From: Paraburkholderia solitsugae
GTDB lineage: Bacteria > Pseudomonadota > Gammaproteobacteria > Burkholderiales > Burkholderiaceae
Assembly: GCF_013177695.1 (NCBI RefSeq)
Contig: NZ_WOEY01000021.1
Coordinates: 26,079 to 90,078, forward strand
Length of the DNA stretch: 64,000 nt
Direction of reading: 5' to 3'
Shown: one piece after another, positions 9,886 through 20,142 of the stretch
Layout of the letters: every line of letters begins with the position of its first letter
How positions within the stretch are numbered: position 1 is the first letter of the stretch
Made by a program: the position numbers and the translations under genes
Notes under the pieces: generated by a model
Database searches by the model: none
Told to the model about the DNA's origin: nothing
What the model saw: the letters and a program-made list of their open reading frames with translations, nothing else

Positions 9886-11403
9886 TTAACCCGCGGTCGC
9901 TGCCGAAGCCGCCACCGGCGCGCTCGCCGCACCGTAATCGACCGGTGCATCGGCCGGACGCGGCTGCTCGCCGTCCCGTTCGATCCAGCCGCCGCCGAGT
10001 GCCTGGTACAACGTGACCAGGTTCTGCAGACGTTGCATGCGCGCAGTCACCAGCAACTGCTGCGACACATACAGGTCATTCTGCGCGGTCAGCACCGACA
10101 GATAACTGTCGACACCGTTCTTATAACGCAGATCCGACAGATCCAGCCGGCGCTGTTCAGCAAAGGTATTGCGCTCGAGCGCCTCGATCTGCTGATCGTA
10201 CGTGCCACGTGCCGCCAGTCCGTCCGCTACTTCGCGGAAGGCCGTCTGGATCGCCTTTTCATACGTGGCGATCTGGATGTTCTTCTGCACCGTGGCGAGG
10301 TCGAGATTAGCCTTGTTCGCGCCGCCTTCGAAGATCGGCAAGGTGATCGACGGCGCGAAGCTCCATGCCGCCGAACCCGGCTTGAACAGCCCGCCAAGCG
10401 ACGGGCTCAGCGTGCCGAAACTGCCAGTCAGCGAGACCTTCGGGAAGAACGCTGCGCGCGCCGCGCCGATGTTCGCGTTGGCCGCGAGCAGATTCTCTTC
10501 GGCCTCCATGATGTCCGGACGACGCGTCAGCAGATCGGACGGCAGGCCCGCCGGAATATCCGTCAGGAGACTCTGGCTGTCCAACGACATGCCCGGCGGC
10601 AGATCGTCCGGCAACGGCTCACCGATCAGCAGCACGAGCGCGTTATCCGCCTGAGCCCGCAAACGCGCCTGCGACTGCAGGTTAGCCTGCGCCTGGTCGA
10701 CCACCGTTTCCGACTGCCGCAGATCCAGTTCCGAACCCGTGCCGTTGTCGAACTGCAGCTTGGTGATCCGGTATGACTCCTGAGCGGTCTTCAACGTGTC
10801 CTGCGTAACCTTCAGCAGATCGTCCAGCTCGAGCACCGTCATGTACTGATTCGCCACCTGCGAGACCAACGCGATTTCCGCGGCCTTGCGCGCCTGAGCG
10901 GTAGCCAGGTACTGAGCCAACGCCTGATCCTTCAGGCTTTGAATCCGCCCGAAGAAGTCGATTTCCCAGGAGGCATTCAGACCGACTGAATACGAGGTCG
11001 TGACCGTCGACGGCGTGGACGACAAGTCCCTTGGCGTGCGCTGTTTGCTTTCCGACGCCGCGGCATTCAGCGTCGGGAACAGCGCCGCGCGAACGATCCG
11101 GTACTGCGCCTGCGATGCCTGAATATTCAGCACCGACACGCGCAGATCGCGGTTGTTCTTCAGCGCGATTTCGATCAGCCGCTGCAAACGCGCGTCGGCG
11201 AAGAAATCACGCCAGCCGATATCGGCGGCCGCCTGACCGTTCGCCGTACGCGCGGTACCCGCCGCGCCCGGTTGCGTGTCGTACACGCCGCCGGCCGGGA
11301 AGGTCGCCGTCACGGGTTCTGCCGGGCGGTGGTACTTCGGCGCCATCGTGCAACCCGCGGCGAACAGCGCAACCGCCACTGCTATCAAAGAGTGTTTTTG
11401 CAT
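9886..11403 (-). CDS. RND efflux outer-membrane channel (OprM/OprB family lipoprotein)
   Basis: The outer-membrane factor of a tripartite drug pump, 505 residues. A lipoprotein signal ends in FAAGC with the acylated Cys at 18, and two OEP repeats follow, as in OprM. The ATG at 11403 lies one base after the RND gene stop, so translation is coupled; the open frame upstream lies inside the RND gene. The order MFP-RND-OMF with a divergent TetR gene matches BpeAB-OprB of Burkholderia (a MexAB-OprM relative), so this is probably the OprB counterpart. Homology to that exact pump is inferred. Confidence 0.88.
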   Translation of the reverse strand: MQKHSLIAVAVALFAAGCTMAPKYHRPAEPVTATFPAGGVYDTQPGAAGTARTANGQAAADIGWRDFFADARLQRLIEIALKNNRDLRVSVLNIQASQAQYRIVRAALFPTLNAAASESKQRTPRDLSSTPSTVTTSYSVGLNASWEIDFFGRIQSLKDQALAQYLATAQARKAAEIALVSQVANQYMTVLELDDLLKVTQDTLKTAQESYRITKLQFDNGTGSELDLRQSETVVDQAQANLQSQARLRAQADNALVLLIGEPLPDDLPPGMSLDSQSLLTDIPAGLPSDLLTRRPDIMEAEENLLAANANIGAARAAFFPKVSLTGSFGTLSPSLGGLFKPGSAAWSFAPSITLPIFEGGANKANLDLATVQKNIQIATYEKAIQTAFREVADGLAARGTYDQQIEALERNTFAEQRRLDLSDLRYKNGVDSYLSVLTAQNDLYVSQQLLVTARMQRLQNLVTLYQALGGGWIERDGEQPRPADAPVDYGAASAPVAASAATAG

Positions 11404-11404
11404 C

Positions 11405-14400
11405 TCAATGTCCGTCCTTGCCCGAGCCTTCATCGGTCGACCCGCCACCTTGCGGATCATGCGGATGGTGCTGGTTGTAGTGTGCGAGCGCCTCATCCGG
11501 GTCTTCCTTCTCGCCGCCGAACTTCGCGCGGATCACGACGAAGAACATCGGGATCATGAAAATCGCGAGGAAGGTCGCCGTCAACATCCCGCCGATCACG
11601 CCGGTACCGATTGCGTGCTGGCTGGCTGAACCCGCGCCGTTACTGATCGCGAGCGGCATCACACCGAGAATGAACGCGAGCGAGGTCATCAGAATCGGAC
11701 GCAACCGCAGACGCGCAGCTTCCAGCGCGGCCTCGACCGGCCCCATCCCCTGACCCTGCTGCAGCTCGCGGGCGAATTCCACGATCAGAATCGCGTTCTT
11801 CGCCGACAGCCCCACCGTGGTCAACAGACCCACCTGGAAGAACACGTCGTTCTCGAGCCCGCGCAACGTCGCGGCCAGCAGTGCGCCGATCACGCCGAGC
11901 GGCACCACCATGATCACCGAGAACGGGATCGACCAGCTTTCATACAACGCCGCGAGACAGAGGAACACGACGAGGATCGAGATGCCGTACAGAATCGGCG
12001 CCTGCGAACCGGACTGGCGTTCCTGCAACGACAAGCCCGTCCATTCGTAGCCGATACCCGCCGGCAGCTTCGCCACGAGTGCTTCCATCGCCGTCATGGC
12101 CTGACCGGTCGACTTGCCCGGTGCAGCCGCGCCCTGGATTTCCACCGCCGAGATACCGTTGTAGCGCTCGAGCTTCGGCGAACCGTAGGACCACGTACCG
12201 CTGGCGAACGACGAGAACGGCACCATGCCGCCGGCCGTATTGCGCACGTACCAGGCGTTCAGGTCTTCCGGGTTCATGCGGAACGGTGCGTCGCCTTGCA
12301 GATACACCTTCTTGATCCGGCCATCGGTATCGAGGAAGTTGTTCACGTACTGCGACGCCCATGCGATCGAGAACGTCTGGTCGATCGCCGCCAGTGAAAC
12401 GCCAAGCGCGGAAGCCTTCTCGTGATCGATGTTCACCGTGAACTGCGGCGTATCGTTCAGGCCGTTCGGACGCACCTGAGCCAGCGTCGGATCTTTCGCC
12501 GCCATGCCCAGCAACTGATTGCGTGCTGCCATCAGCGCTGCGTGGCCGACACCCGCGCGATCCTGCAGTTCGAAGTCGAAGCCCGCGGCCGTGCCGAGTT
12601 CAGGAATCGACGGCGGATTCACCGGATACACCAGCGCGTTCTTGTAGCTCGAGAAGTGCATGAAGAGTCGGCCAACCAGCGCCTGAACCTTCTGATCCGA
12701 GTGCTGACGCACCGAGTAGTCCTTCATCCGCACGAACACGAGACCCGCGTTCTGACCACGGCCGGCGAAGCTGAAACCGTTCACCGTGAAGGTCGATTCG
12801 ACGATGTTCTTCTCGGTGTTGAGCAGGTAGTCGGAGACGTCCTTCAGCGCGTGCGCCGTGGTTTCCTGCGTCGAGCCCGACGGCGTTTGCACCAGCACGA
12901 ACATCGTGCCCTGGTCTTCGTCAGGCAGGAACGACTTCGGCAGCTTCACGAACAGCAGGCCGACCGCGAAGATCACCACCATATAGATGATCAGCCAGCG
13001 GCCTGAGCGCTTGATCACGTGGTGAACGCCCGAGTGATACTTGTCGCGGCTCGTTTCGAAGGTGCGGTTGAACCAGCCGAAGAAGCCCTTCTTGACTTCG
13101 TGATGGCCCTTCGGAATCGGCTTGAGGATCGTCGCGCACAGCGCCGGCGTCAGAATCAACGCGACCAGCACGGACAGCACCATGGCCGCCACGATCGTGA
13201 GCGAGAACTGCCGGTAAATAGCGCCGACCGAACCGCCCGAGAACGCCACCGGCACGAACACCGCCGACAGCACGAGCGCCACGCCGACCAGCGCGCCGGT
13301 AATCTGGTCCATCGCCTTGCGGGTGGCATCTCGAGGCGATAAGCCCTCCTCCGCCATCACCCGCTCGACGTTTTCCACCACCACAATCGCATCGTCCACC
13401 AGCAAGCCGATCGCCAGCACGAGCCCGAACATGGACAGCGTGTTGATCGAGAAGCCCACCACACCCATGATCGCGAACGTGCCCAGCAGCACCACCGGCA
13501 CGGCGATCGTCGGGATCAGCGTGGCGCGCAGGTTCTGCAGGAACAGGTACATGACCAGGAACACCAGCACGATACCTTCGAGCAGCGTCTTGACCACTTC
13601 TTCGATCGACAGGCGCACGAACGGCGTGGTGTCGTACGGGTACTTCACGACGAGGCCGTGCGGGAAGTACTTCGACAGTTCGTCGATCTTCGCGCGCACT
13701 GCCTTGGCGGTGGCCAGCGCGTTGGCGCCGGTCGCGAGCTGAATACCGAAACCTGCCGTCGGCGCGCCGTTGTACTTGGTGTCGAAGTTGTAGTTTTCGC
13801 CACCGAGCTCGATACGGCCCACGTCCTTGATGCGGACTTGCGAACCATCGGGGTTCACCTTGAGCAGCACGTTGCCGAACTGTTCAGGCGTATTGAGCAG
13901 CGTGGCTTCCGTGATGGTCGCCTGCAACACCTGACCCGGCACCGACGGCGTGCCGCCGAGCGAGCCGCCCGCGACCTGCACGTTCTGCGCCGTCAACGCG
14001 GTCTGCACATCCACCGGCGTGAGGCCGAAGTTGGTCAGCTTGTTGGCGTCGAGCCAGATCCGCATCGCGTACTGCGAGCCGAACAGCGTCACCGTACCCA
14101 CACCGTCGATCCGGCTGACCGGGTCCTCGACGTTCGACGCGACGTAGTTCGCCAGGTCGTACTTGTTCATGCTGCCGTCTTCGGACACGAACGCCATCAC
14201 CAGCAAGAAGCTGCTGCTCGACTTCGTGACCTTGGTGCCCAACTGCTGCACGGCTTGCGGCAACAGCGGCGTGGCGAGCTGCAGCTTGTTCTGCACCTGC
14301 ACCTGCGCAATGTCAGGATTGGTGCCGGCCGCAAACGTCAGCGTGATGGTTGCCGTACCCGAGTCGTCCGAGGTGGACGACAGATACAGCAAGTGGTCGA

Positions 14401-14614
14401 GACCACTCATCTGCTGCTCGATCACCTGCGTGACGGTGTTTTCCACCGTCTTCGCCGATGCGCCCGGGTACGTTGCGCTGATCTGCACGGCCGGTGGCGC
14501 GATGGTCGGGTATTGCGCGATCGGCAACGTAAAGACCGACGCGATACCCGCGAGCATCAGAATAATGGCGATCACCCATGCAAAAATCGGGCGATCGATA
14601 AAGAACTTTGCCAT
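11405..14614 (-). CDS. RND efflux inner-membrane transporter (BpeB/AcrB-like)
   Basis: A 1,069-residue HAE-1 family proton-driven drug exporter with the canonical N-terminus [18 protein letters not shown]. The TM4 proton-relay pair lies in [16 protein letters not shown], and the second half contains [13 protein letters not shown]. Large periplasmic loops follow TM1 and TM7. It works with the upstream membrane-fusion lipoprotein and the downstream outer-membrane channel. It starts 18 bases after the fusion-protein stop. Length is slightly above AcrB because of a hydrophilic Asp/His-rich C-terminal tail. Confidence 0.92.
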   Translation of the reverse strand: MAKFFIDRPIFAWVIAIILMLAGIASVFTLPIAQYPTIAPPAVQISATYPGASAKTVENTVTQVIEQQMSGLDHLLYLSSTSDDSGTATITLTFAAGTNPDIAQVQVQNKLQLATPLLPQAVQQLGTKVTKSSSSFLLVMAFVSEDGSMNKYDLANYVASNVEDPVSRIDGVGTVTLFGSQYAMRIWLDANKLTNFGLTPVDVQTALTAQNVQVAGGSLGGTPSVPGQVLQATITEATLLNTPEQFGNVLLKVNPDGSQVRIKDVGRIELGGENYNFDTKYNGAPTAGFGIQLATGANALATAKAVRAKIDELSKYFPHGLVVKYPYDTTPFVRLSIEEVVKTLLEGIVLVFLVMYLFLQNLRATLIPTIAVPVVLLGTFAIMGVVGFSINTLSMFGLVLAIGLLVDDAIVVVENVERVMAEEGLSPRDATRKAMDQITGALVGVALVLSAVFVPVAFSGGSVGAIYRQFSLTIVAAMVLSVLVALILTPALCATILKPIPKGHHEVKKGFFGWFNRTFETSRDKYHSGVHHVIKRSGRWLIIYMVVIFAVGLLFVKLPKSFLPDEDQGTMFVLVQTPSGSTQETTAHALKDVSDYLLNTEKNIVESTFTVNGFSFAGRGQNAGLVFVRMKDYSVRQHSDQKVQALVGRLFMHFSSYKNALVYPVNPPSIPELGTAAGFDFELQDRAGVGHAALMAARNQLLGMAAKDPTLAQVRPNGLNDTPQFTVNIDHEKASALGVSLAAIDQTFSIAWASQYVNNFLDTDGRIKKVYLQGDAPFRMNPEDLNAWYVRNTAGGMVPFSSFASGTWSYGSPKLERYNGISAVEIQGAAAPGKSTGQAMTAMEALVAKLPAGIGYEWTGLSLQERQSGSQAPILYGISILVVFLCLAALYESWSIPFSVIMVVPLGVIGALLAATLRGLENDVFFQVGLLTTVGLSAKNAILIVEFARELQQGQGMGPVEAALEAARLRLRPILMTSLAFILGVMPLAISNGAGSASQHAIGTGVIGGMLTATFLAIFMIPMFFVVIRAKFGGEKEDPDEALAHYNQHHPHDPQGGGSTDEGSGKDGH

Positions 14615-14632
14615 GAGGCGGGCTCCCTGTTA

Positions 14633-15865
14633 TTACGCGCCCGATGCAGCAGAAGCGGGTTGCGCCATCTGCGTAGCACCGCTGGCGGCCGGCGCACCCT
14701 GAGCGGATGCGTCGGAGGCGGGTGTGGCGGGAAGTTGCGCGGCGACTGCCTTGACCTGCGCGCCCGGGCGGACCTTGTCGGTGCCCTGGACGATCACGCG
14801 GTCACCTGGGTTCAGGCCGCTTTCGACCACCCAGTTCGAACCGTAGGTGCCCGAGGTGACCAGCTGACGCAACACGACCTTGTTGTCCTGGCCAACCACC
14901 AGCGCGGTCGGCTGACCCTTCTGGTCATGCGTGATGCCGACTTGCGGCACGACGAGCGCACTGTCGTTGACGCCTTCCTCGATCCTGGCACGCACGAACA
15001 TACCCGGCAGCAGCACCTTGTCCGCGTTCTTGAAGATCGCGCGAACCGTCACGGAGCCGGTGCCCTGGTCGACCGTCACGTCGGTGAACTGCAGCTTGCC
15101 CTTTTCCGAATAGGTGCGGCCGTCTTCGAGGATCAGCGAGACCTTGGCGGCATCCGGGCCGGTCGTTTTCAGGCGCCCTTCCTGCACTTCGCGGCGCAGT
15201 TTCAGACCGTCGAGGCTCGATTGCGTCAGGTCCACGTAGACCGGATCGAGTTGCTGGACCGTGGACATCAGCGTGGCGGCGCTCGCCTGCACATAAGCGC
15301 CCGGCGTGACTTGCGAGATGCCAATCTGGCCGGTCACCGGCGAGGTTACGTCGGTGTAGCCGAGGTTGATCTGCGCCGTATCGACCGCTGCCTTGCCGGC
15401 GGCGACGTCAGCCGCGGCCTGGCCTTCAGCGGCCACCGCGTTGTCGTAGTCCTGCTTGCTGACCGCGTTCGCGGCAACCAGCACCTTGTAGCGGTTGGCT
15501 TGCGCAGTGGTCGTCGCGAGGTTGGCCTGCGCCTTCGCCAGCGTGGCCTTCGCGCTGTTCAGCGCGGCGATGTAGGGTGCCGGATCGATCTTGTACAGAC
15601 GCTGGCCGGCCTTGACCTGGTCACCTTCGGTGAATTCGCGGCGCAGCACGATGCCGTCGACCCGTGCACGCACTTGCGCGACGAGGAAAGCATTGGTGCG
15701 GCCCGGCAATTCGGTGACGACGGGCACAGTCGTCGGCTGGACGGTGACGACGCCAACTTCGGGCGTTTGTTGCGGCGGGGCAGATTGTTTTGGTCCGCAC
15801 GCTGCCAGCAATACGGCAGCCGTCGCGGCACTGATTAAGCGGAATGGAACCCGTTCGACGCGCAT
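14633..15865 (-). CDS. RND efflux periplasmic adaptor (BpeA/AcrA-like lipoprotein)
   Basis: A membrane-fusion protein of 410 residues that links the RND transporter to the outer-membrane channel. A lipoprotein signal ends in LLAAC with Cys23. Lipoyl halves flank a coiled-coil rich in Ala, Lys and Gln (roughly residues 90-190), followed by beta-barrel and membrane-proximal domains, then a low-complexity Ala/Ser/Gln tail. I start it at the ATG at 15865, preceded by AGAGGTCGCTCC; the frame is open upstream but homology begins at MRVERVPF. It is the first gene of the pump operon, with a leader of about 260 nt. Confidence 0.9.
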   Translation of the reverse strand: MRVERVPFRLISAATAAVLLAACGPKQSAPPQQTPEVGVVTVQPTTVPVVTELPGRTNAFLVAQVRARVDGIVLRREFTEGDQVKAGQRLYKIDPAPYIAALNSAKATLAKAQANLATTTAQANRYKVLVAANAVSKQDYDNAVAAEGQAAADVAAGKAAVDTAQINLGYTDVTSPVTGQIGISQVTPGAYVQASAATLMSTVQQLDPVYVDLTQSSLDGLKLRREVQEGRLKTTGPDAAKVSLILEDGRTYSEKGKLQFTDVTVDQGTGSVTVRAIFKNADKVLLPGMFVRARIEEGVNDSALVVPQVGITHDQKGQPTALVVGQDNKVVLRQLVTSGTYGSNWVVESGLNPGDRVIVQGTDKVRPGAQVKAVAAQLPATPASDASAQGAPAASGATQMAQPASAASGA

Positions 15866-16132
15866 GGAGCGACCTCTGTCAAAGACTGAGAATGAAAAAG
15901 TGCGCGCATCCCTACCCCGGGGACGACAGCGCACACATGCGTCTTGCGACGCCTGACCGGAAGCCCGTGGATGCAAACCGCACCTGCAGGGGCATCCTGA
16001 GCGAAATGCGCCATACCGGGGAAATGCCGCACGGCGCCGCCCATCTGGGCACGGCGCAAGAGCGTTTTGAAAGGCAACAGTGACGGATATTAACCGGTCG
16101 TCACAGCTTGGGCTATCCGATCGTGGGATGCT

Positions 16133-16162
16133 ATTATATATACATCCATGAATGCATGTAAA
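16133..16162 (-). promoter_or_regulatory. Pump promoter with TetR operator between -35 and -10
   Basis: On the minus strand TTTACA (16157-16162) and TATAAT (16133-16138) are separated by 18 bp. Exactly between them, 16141-16160 reads TACATCCATGAATGCATGTA, a palindrome (TACAT.CAT..ATG.ATGTA) of the same form as known AcrR/MexR-type TetR operators. The divergent TetR protein should bind here and block the pump promoter. The rest of 15866-16294 shows only the long leader of the adaptor gene and the upstream region of the repressor gene. Confidence 0.8.
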
Positions 16163-16294
16163 AGTGCGTTTAGTTCTTTGTAGGCAGGGGGCCTGCAAGA
16201 TTGGTTCAAAATTTGCTTAACCGCAGACAGATTGTCATCGAGCGTACTTAAAAGCGCCCGGGAAAACCCCACAATCAGGGCAGGTCACACCCAT

Positions 16295-16930
16295 ATGGTC
16301 AGAAGAACCAAAGAAGAGGCGCAGGAGACGCGCAACAGCATTCTCGACGCGGCCGAGCGGGTTTTCTTCGAGAAAGGCGTATCGCGCACGTCGCTCGCAG
16401 ACATCGCGCAGGCCGCCGGCGTCACGCGCGGCGCAATCTATTGGCATTTCGCGCACAAAAGCGATCTGTTTACCGAAATGTTCGACCGCGTGCTGCTGCC
16501 GCTGGACGAACTCAAGGCCGCCTCGCAAAACCCCAATGAGCCCGACCCACTCGGGCGCCTGATGGAAGTCTGCATGGTCTGCCTGCGCGACACCGCCAAC
16601 GACCCGCGCCGCCGGCGGGTGTTCGACATCCTCTTTCTGAAGTGCGAGTTGGTCGAAGAGATGGGGCCGGTGATGGTCCGCTATCAGACTAATATGCGTG
16701 AAGGGCTCAAGAAGATCGAAGGCGGTCTGCGCAATGCGATCGCCAAAGGGCAACTGCCGACCGGTCTCGACACCCGGATCGCGGCGGCAATGGTGCATGC
16801 GTTCGTCAGCGGCTCGCTGCGCGACATGCTGTTTCTGCCGGAGGCGACCGATTTCGGCAAGCATGCGGAGCAGATGGTCGTAGGGATGTTCGATGCGCTG
16901 CGGCTGAGTCCGGCGTTGCGCACCGGGTAA
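16295..16930 (+). CDS. TetR-family repressor of the adjacent RND pump (BpeR/AcrR-like)
   Basis: A 211-residue regulator with an N-terminal TetR helix-turn-helix (about residues 10-56, including TSLADIAQAAGVTRGAIYWHF) and a C-terminal AcrR-like ligand domain. The ATG at 16295 starts MVRRTKEEAQETR, the usual beginning for AcrR proteins; an earlier in-frame GTG/ATG lacks homology. It is divergent from the pump operon and the operator lies in the shared spacer, so it should repress the pump and be released by pump substrates. In Burkholderia the matching gene is bpeR. Confidence 0.88.
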   Translation: MVRRTKEEAQETRNSILDAAERVFFEKGVSRTSLADIAQAAGVTRGAIYWHFAHKSDLFTEMFDRVLLPLDELKAASQNPNEPDPLGRLMEVCMVCLRDTANDPRRRRVFDILFLKCELVEEMGPVMVRYQTNMREGLKKIEGGLRNAIAKGQLPTGLDTRIAAAMVHAFVSGSLRDMLFLPEATDFGKHAEQMVVGMFDALRLSPALRTG

Positions 16931-16960
16931 CCGGGCGGCGCCGGCCGCCTGGTTACCCGG
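16923..16960. terminator. Long hairpin overlapping the TetR stop codon
   Basis: Arms CCGGGTAACC (16923-16932) and GGTTACCCGG (16951-16960) extend inwards for seven more pairs (one G-U) to a 4-base loop. The TetR stop codon TAA lies within the left arm. It sits between two convergent genes and lacks a T-run on either side. Confidence 0.6.
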
Positions 16961-16977
16961 TCAGACTAACTTGATAC

Positions 16978-17610
16978 TTACGCGGCAACCCGGCGTGCCC
17001 GCGCCTTCTGATTCGACGAGTAGATATCGCCGAGCTCGAGCGTTACCTCACCCTGCACCGCCGCTATCCACTGCTCCGTACTCGCCACCGCCGCGAAGTT
17101 CGACTGTAAGACCACGCTGAAAACCCGGTGAATCTCCTGAGCGCTTGCAAAGCCCGCGCTGTTCTCATAGGGCAGCGAGCCGGTTGCGTCGTGCAGAAAT
17201 TCGACGGCAAACCCCGCATGCCATGCGTGGTTGATCGTCGACGCGTCGCAGTTGTGCGTCATGTAGCCGACGATCGTCAGCGTGTCGATCTGCTGCGCGG
17301 CCAGCCAATCGGCGAGATCAGTGCCAGTAAAGACGCTCGCCATCGACTTCTCAATATAGTGATCGCGTGCCCGCGCGCTCACCACCGGATGCAGCTCGGC
17401 GCCTTCACTGCCGCGCGCGAACACCGGCGAGCTAGCCGACGAGAAATGTTGCACCACCACCACCGGCACGCCGGCGGCGCGCGCCGCGTCCATCGCGTGG
17501 CCGATGTTCGCCAGCGAGGTTTGCACATTCGGATATTCGATCGGCAGATCGCCCGTCACGTATTCGTTCTGCACGTCGATAACGATCAGCGCACGGCGCG
17601 GTGTAGTCAT
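16978..17610 (-). CDS. Cysteine hydrolase of the isochorismatase superfamily
   Basis: A 210-residue cytosolic amidohydrolase-like protein. The catalytic triad of the family is visible as D12 (VIDVQNEY), K88 (YIEKSM) and C121 (YMTHNC). Substrates in this family include isochorismate, nicotinamide and other amides; nothing here identifies the substrate. The ATG at 17610 is preceded by CAGGAGTCTTGCC. It is divergent from a GlxA-type regulator gene, a common arrangement in which the regulator controls the hydrolase. Confidence 0.82.
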   Translation of the reverse strand: MTTPRRALIVIDVQNEYVTGDLPIEYPNVQTSLANIGHAMDAARAAGVPVVVVQHFSSASSPVFARGSEGAELHPVVSARARDHYIEKSMASVFTGTDLADWLAAQQIDTLTIVGYMTHNCDASTINHAWHAGFAVEFLHDATGSLPYENSAGFASAQEIHRVFSVVLQSNFAAVASTEQWIAAVQGEVTLELGDIYSSNQKARARRVAA

Positions 17611-17791
17611 GGCAAGACTCCTGTCAGATAAGGGTCGCGCTGCGTGGCCCGGGGTGGGCGCTGCATAGGCAGCGGCGATGACTGCATTGTTCGCCCACCG
17701 CCGTTTTGCCGATAGCGACCCGAATGACAATATTCGCTAGAATCGGGCCATCGTTGGATCTTCGTTGAATTTCATAGGGCGACTGCGACTG

Positions 17792-18787
17792 ATGGCTACC
17801 CCCAGCTCCTCCACTGCGGCGCGCGGCGACGCGCCCCGCCACATCGTCGCGGTAGTCGCGTTCGACCGCATCAACCCGTTCCATCTTTCGGTACCGTGCG
17901 TGGTGTTCGGCGAGGACCGCAGCGACGGCGGCTTGCCCGATTTCGACTTTCGCGTCTGCGCGGCCGAGAGCGGCGTTCTGACCACCACCGCCGGCTTCTC
18001 GATCGCCGTCACGCATGGACTCGAAGCACTCGCCGATGCGAACACGATCATCGTGCCGAGCTGGCGCGATCCGAACGAGATGCCACCCGCCGCCCTGCTC
18101 GACGCACTGTGCGCCGCCCATGCACGCGGCGCCCAACTGGTCGGGCTGTGCCTCGGCGCGTTCGTGCTGGCTGCCACCGGCATTCTCGACAACCGGCCGG
18201 CGTCGACCCACTGGGCGTGGGCGGACGACTTCGCGCGCCGCTATCCGCGCGTGCGGCTCGATCCCGACGTGCTCTATGTCGACGACGGCAACGTGCTGAC
18301 CTCGGCCGGCACCGCCGCCGGCCTCGACTGCTGCCTGCATGTGCTGCGCAAGATGTGCGGCGCGCAGGCGGCGAACTATGTCGCGCGCCGACTGGTGGTC
18401 CCGCCGCATCGGCAGGGTGGCCAGGCGCAATACATTCAACAACCGGTGGCGCCGAACGTCCGCGGCGACCGCCTGTCTTGTCTGCTCGAGTGGGTGAGTG
18501 GCAATCTGGATGCACCGCATACGCTCGATACGCTCGCCGAGCGCGCATTGATGAGCCGCCGCACCTTTACGCGGCGCTTCCGGCTCGCCACCGGCACGAC
18601 CGTCGGCGCATGGCTGCTGACGCAGCGGCTCACCCGCGCGCAGCAACTGCTGGAAAGCTCGGATGAGTCGGTGGAAGCGATTGCGGGGATTGCGGGTTTC
18701 GGCTCGACCGCCTCGCTACGGCAACATTTCGCGGAGGCGTTCCGCACCTCGCCGTCCGCATGGCGGCGGGAATTTCGCGGCGTTTGA
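17792..18787 (+). CDS. GlxA-family AraC-type transcriptional regulator (DJ-1/PfpI + HTH)
   Basis: A 331-residue regulator with two domains: an N-terminal DJ-1/PfpI-like sensor (about residues 15-190, with the Cys of LVGLCLGAF in the position of the glutaminase nucleophile) and a C-terminal AraC/XylS double helix-turn-helix (about 225-325, with the pattern GFGSTASLRQHF). I use the ATG at 17792; an in-frame TTG at 17765 is the alternative. It diverges from the cysteine hydrolase gene and probably regulates it. The effector is unknown. Confidence 0.85.
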   Translation: MATPSSSTAARGDAPRHIVAVVAFDRINPFHLSVPCVVFGEDRSDGGLPDFDFRVCAAESGVLTTTAGFSIAVTHGLEALADANTIIVPSWRDPNEMPPAALLDALCAAHARGAQLVGLCLGAFVLAATGILDNRPASTHWAWADDFARRYPRVRLDPDVLYVDDGNVLTSAGTAAGLDCCLHVLRKMCGAQAANYVARRLVVPPHRQGGQAQYIQQPVAPNVRGDRLSCLLEWVSGNLDAPHTLDTLAERALMSRRTFTRRFRLATGTTVGAWLLTQRLTRAQQLLESSDESVEAIAGIAGFGSTASLRQHFAEAFRTSPSAWRREFRGV

Positions 18788-18904
18788 GCGCGGCTTAGAC
18801 CGGCAAAAGCGGATAAAGCCGCCGTGTGGCCAACGGCGTTTCGTAGTCACCCACCAGGATTTCGTAGTCGCGCCGGCACGACAGCGGTGCGCGAGGCCAG
18901 GCCG

Positions 18905-19666
18905 TCAGTGTTCGCTAATCCAGCGCGCCACATACAACAGCAGCGCCACGAGAAAAATCATCGCCGCCCACGCCCAGTTCGGAACCACATGCGGACCGGA
19001 CTCGTGATGCGAGACCCCATGTGACACACCGTGGGATACCCCATGCGACGCGTTTGCCGCCCGCCCGGTCAGCGCATTGCCATGATCCGACCGGATCCGT
19101 CGGGCCATGCCGCCGAGTGTGATCGGTCGCAGAAACACGTGCTGCCGCCGCGCCGCCGAACCGCGTACACGGTTCGGCCCTTGCCCATGCTTGGCGCGAA
19201 CGACCGCGCCGAACTCGTCGAAAAAATCGTCGGCCAGTTGATGCAGCGCGTTTTCGAGCTGGCGCGTTGGCAGTTCGGCGAGCGGCCCGGACGAGGTCGC
19301 CCAGATCGTGTAATCGATCCGCGTGCCCCGCTCCCTGCCGATCCCATGCGAGCCATCGTCGGCGCGCAATCTCACTTCGATCTGTCCGCGCAACGCGCCG
19401 ATGCCCTCGGCTCGCGCCTTGAAGTTGATGGTGCGGCGCTGCGCGTCCGCCGGTCCGGAATCCTGCCCGGCGACATGGGCGCGCGCTTCGTAACGCGCGC
19501 GCAACGGCCCGAGCGGCACCGTCATGGCGAGCGCATATTCTCCGTGGCTAAGCCGCGTAAACGACTCACAATTGTCGAGGCTGGCACGCAACAAGGCGAG
19601 GTCCTGCAACGCGTCCCAAACGTCGGACGGCGCAAGCGGAATCCGTAACGCGTCGTTCACTTCCAT
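18905..19666 (-). CDS. CoxG-like SRPBCC protein with a C-terminal membrane anchor
   Basis: A 253-residue protein whose first 150 residues match the CoxG (carbon monoxide dehydrogenase subunit G) family, a START-like fold: LAPSDVWDALQDLALLRASLDNCESFTRL is the family pattern, given here only in part. A linker with three SHGV repeats follows, then a single membrane helix (PNWAWAAMIFLVALLLYVA) at the C-terminus. No CO dehydrogenase genes are near. CoxG relatives recruit or shuttle membrane components, but the role here is unknown. It ends facing the GlxA regulator gene. Confidence 0.7.
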   Translation of the reverse strand: MEVNDALRIPLAPSDVWDALQDLALLRASLDNCESFTRLSHGEYALAMTVPLGPLRARYEARAHVAGQDSGPADAQRRTINFKARAEGIGALRGQIEVRLRADDGSHGIGRERGTRIDYTIWATSSGPLAELPTRQLENALHQLADDFFDEFGAVVRAKHGQGPNRVRGSAARRQHVFLRPITLGGMARRIRSDHGNALTGRAANASHGVSHGVSHGVSHHESGPHVVPNWAWAAMIFLVALLLYVARWISEH

Positions 19667-19698
19667 GGCAGCCTCCCCGATGAACGCGCGACAGCCGG

Positions 19699-20091
19699 TC
19701 AGGACGTCTGATCGATGCGGTCGACGCGCGATGCGTAAAACGCGAGATACCCTTTTATTCTTACGACCGGTTCGAGCGGCGTCTCATAGCTCCATACGGC
19801 GTTTTCGACCAGGCCGTCTTCGGTGCGCAGATGAAAGTACGAAGCCTCGCCCTTGAACGGGCAGTGCGTAGTATGTGTTGAGCGTTCGAGGCGCGCCATG
19901 TTGACGTCGCCACGCGGGAAATAGAACACGTCCGCCAGACCGGTTTCGGTGAGGGTGAGTCCCGCCTGGGTGTCGGCCATGGTCACGCCGCCATGAATCA
20001 CCCGCACCCGGTGGTGGTTGCCGCTGATCGCGATGGTGTGCCCGCCCGTGCCTGCGTCGGGGTGTACGTGGGGTGTCGGGGCATCACTCAT
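19699..20091 (-). CDS. DUF427 domain protein
   Basis: A 130-residue protein of the DUF427 family, recognised from the pattern VYFPRGDVNM-like region (DVFYFPRGDVNMARL) and TTHCPFKGEASYFHL. The family has a beta-tent fold and no established function. It lies 32 bp upstream of the CoxG-like gene in the same direction and may share its transcript. The first 20 residues are His/Gly-rich and not part of the domain. Confidence 0.8.
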   Translation of the reverse strand: MSDAPTPHVHPDAGTGGHTIAISGNHHRVRVIHGGVTMADTQAGLTLTETGLADVFYFPRGDVNMARLERSTHTTHCPFKGEASYFHLRTEDGLVENAVWSYETPLEPVVRIKGYLAFYASRVDRIDQTS

Positions 20092-20142
20092 GTCTCGGCT
20101 CCGGGGTGGGGTGTCGCTCGCTGTGCGGTCGTGTAAATAGTA

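Noticed and set aside
13658..15838. 726-codon plus-strand frame opposite the RND and adaptor genes
   Set aside because: It is antisense to two unmistakable genes, rich in Arg/His/Leu as expected of shadow frames in GC-rich DNA, and has no domain.
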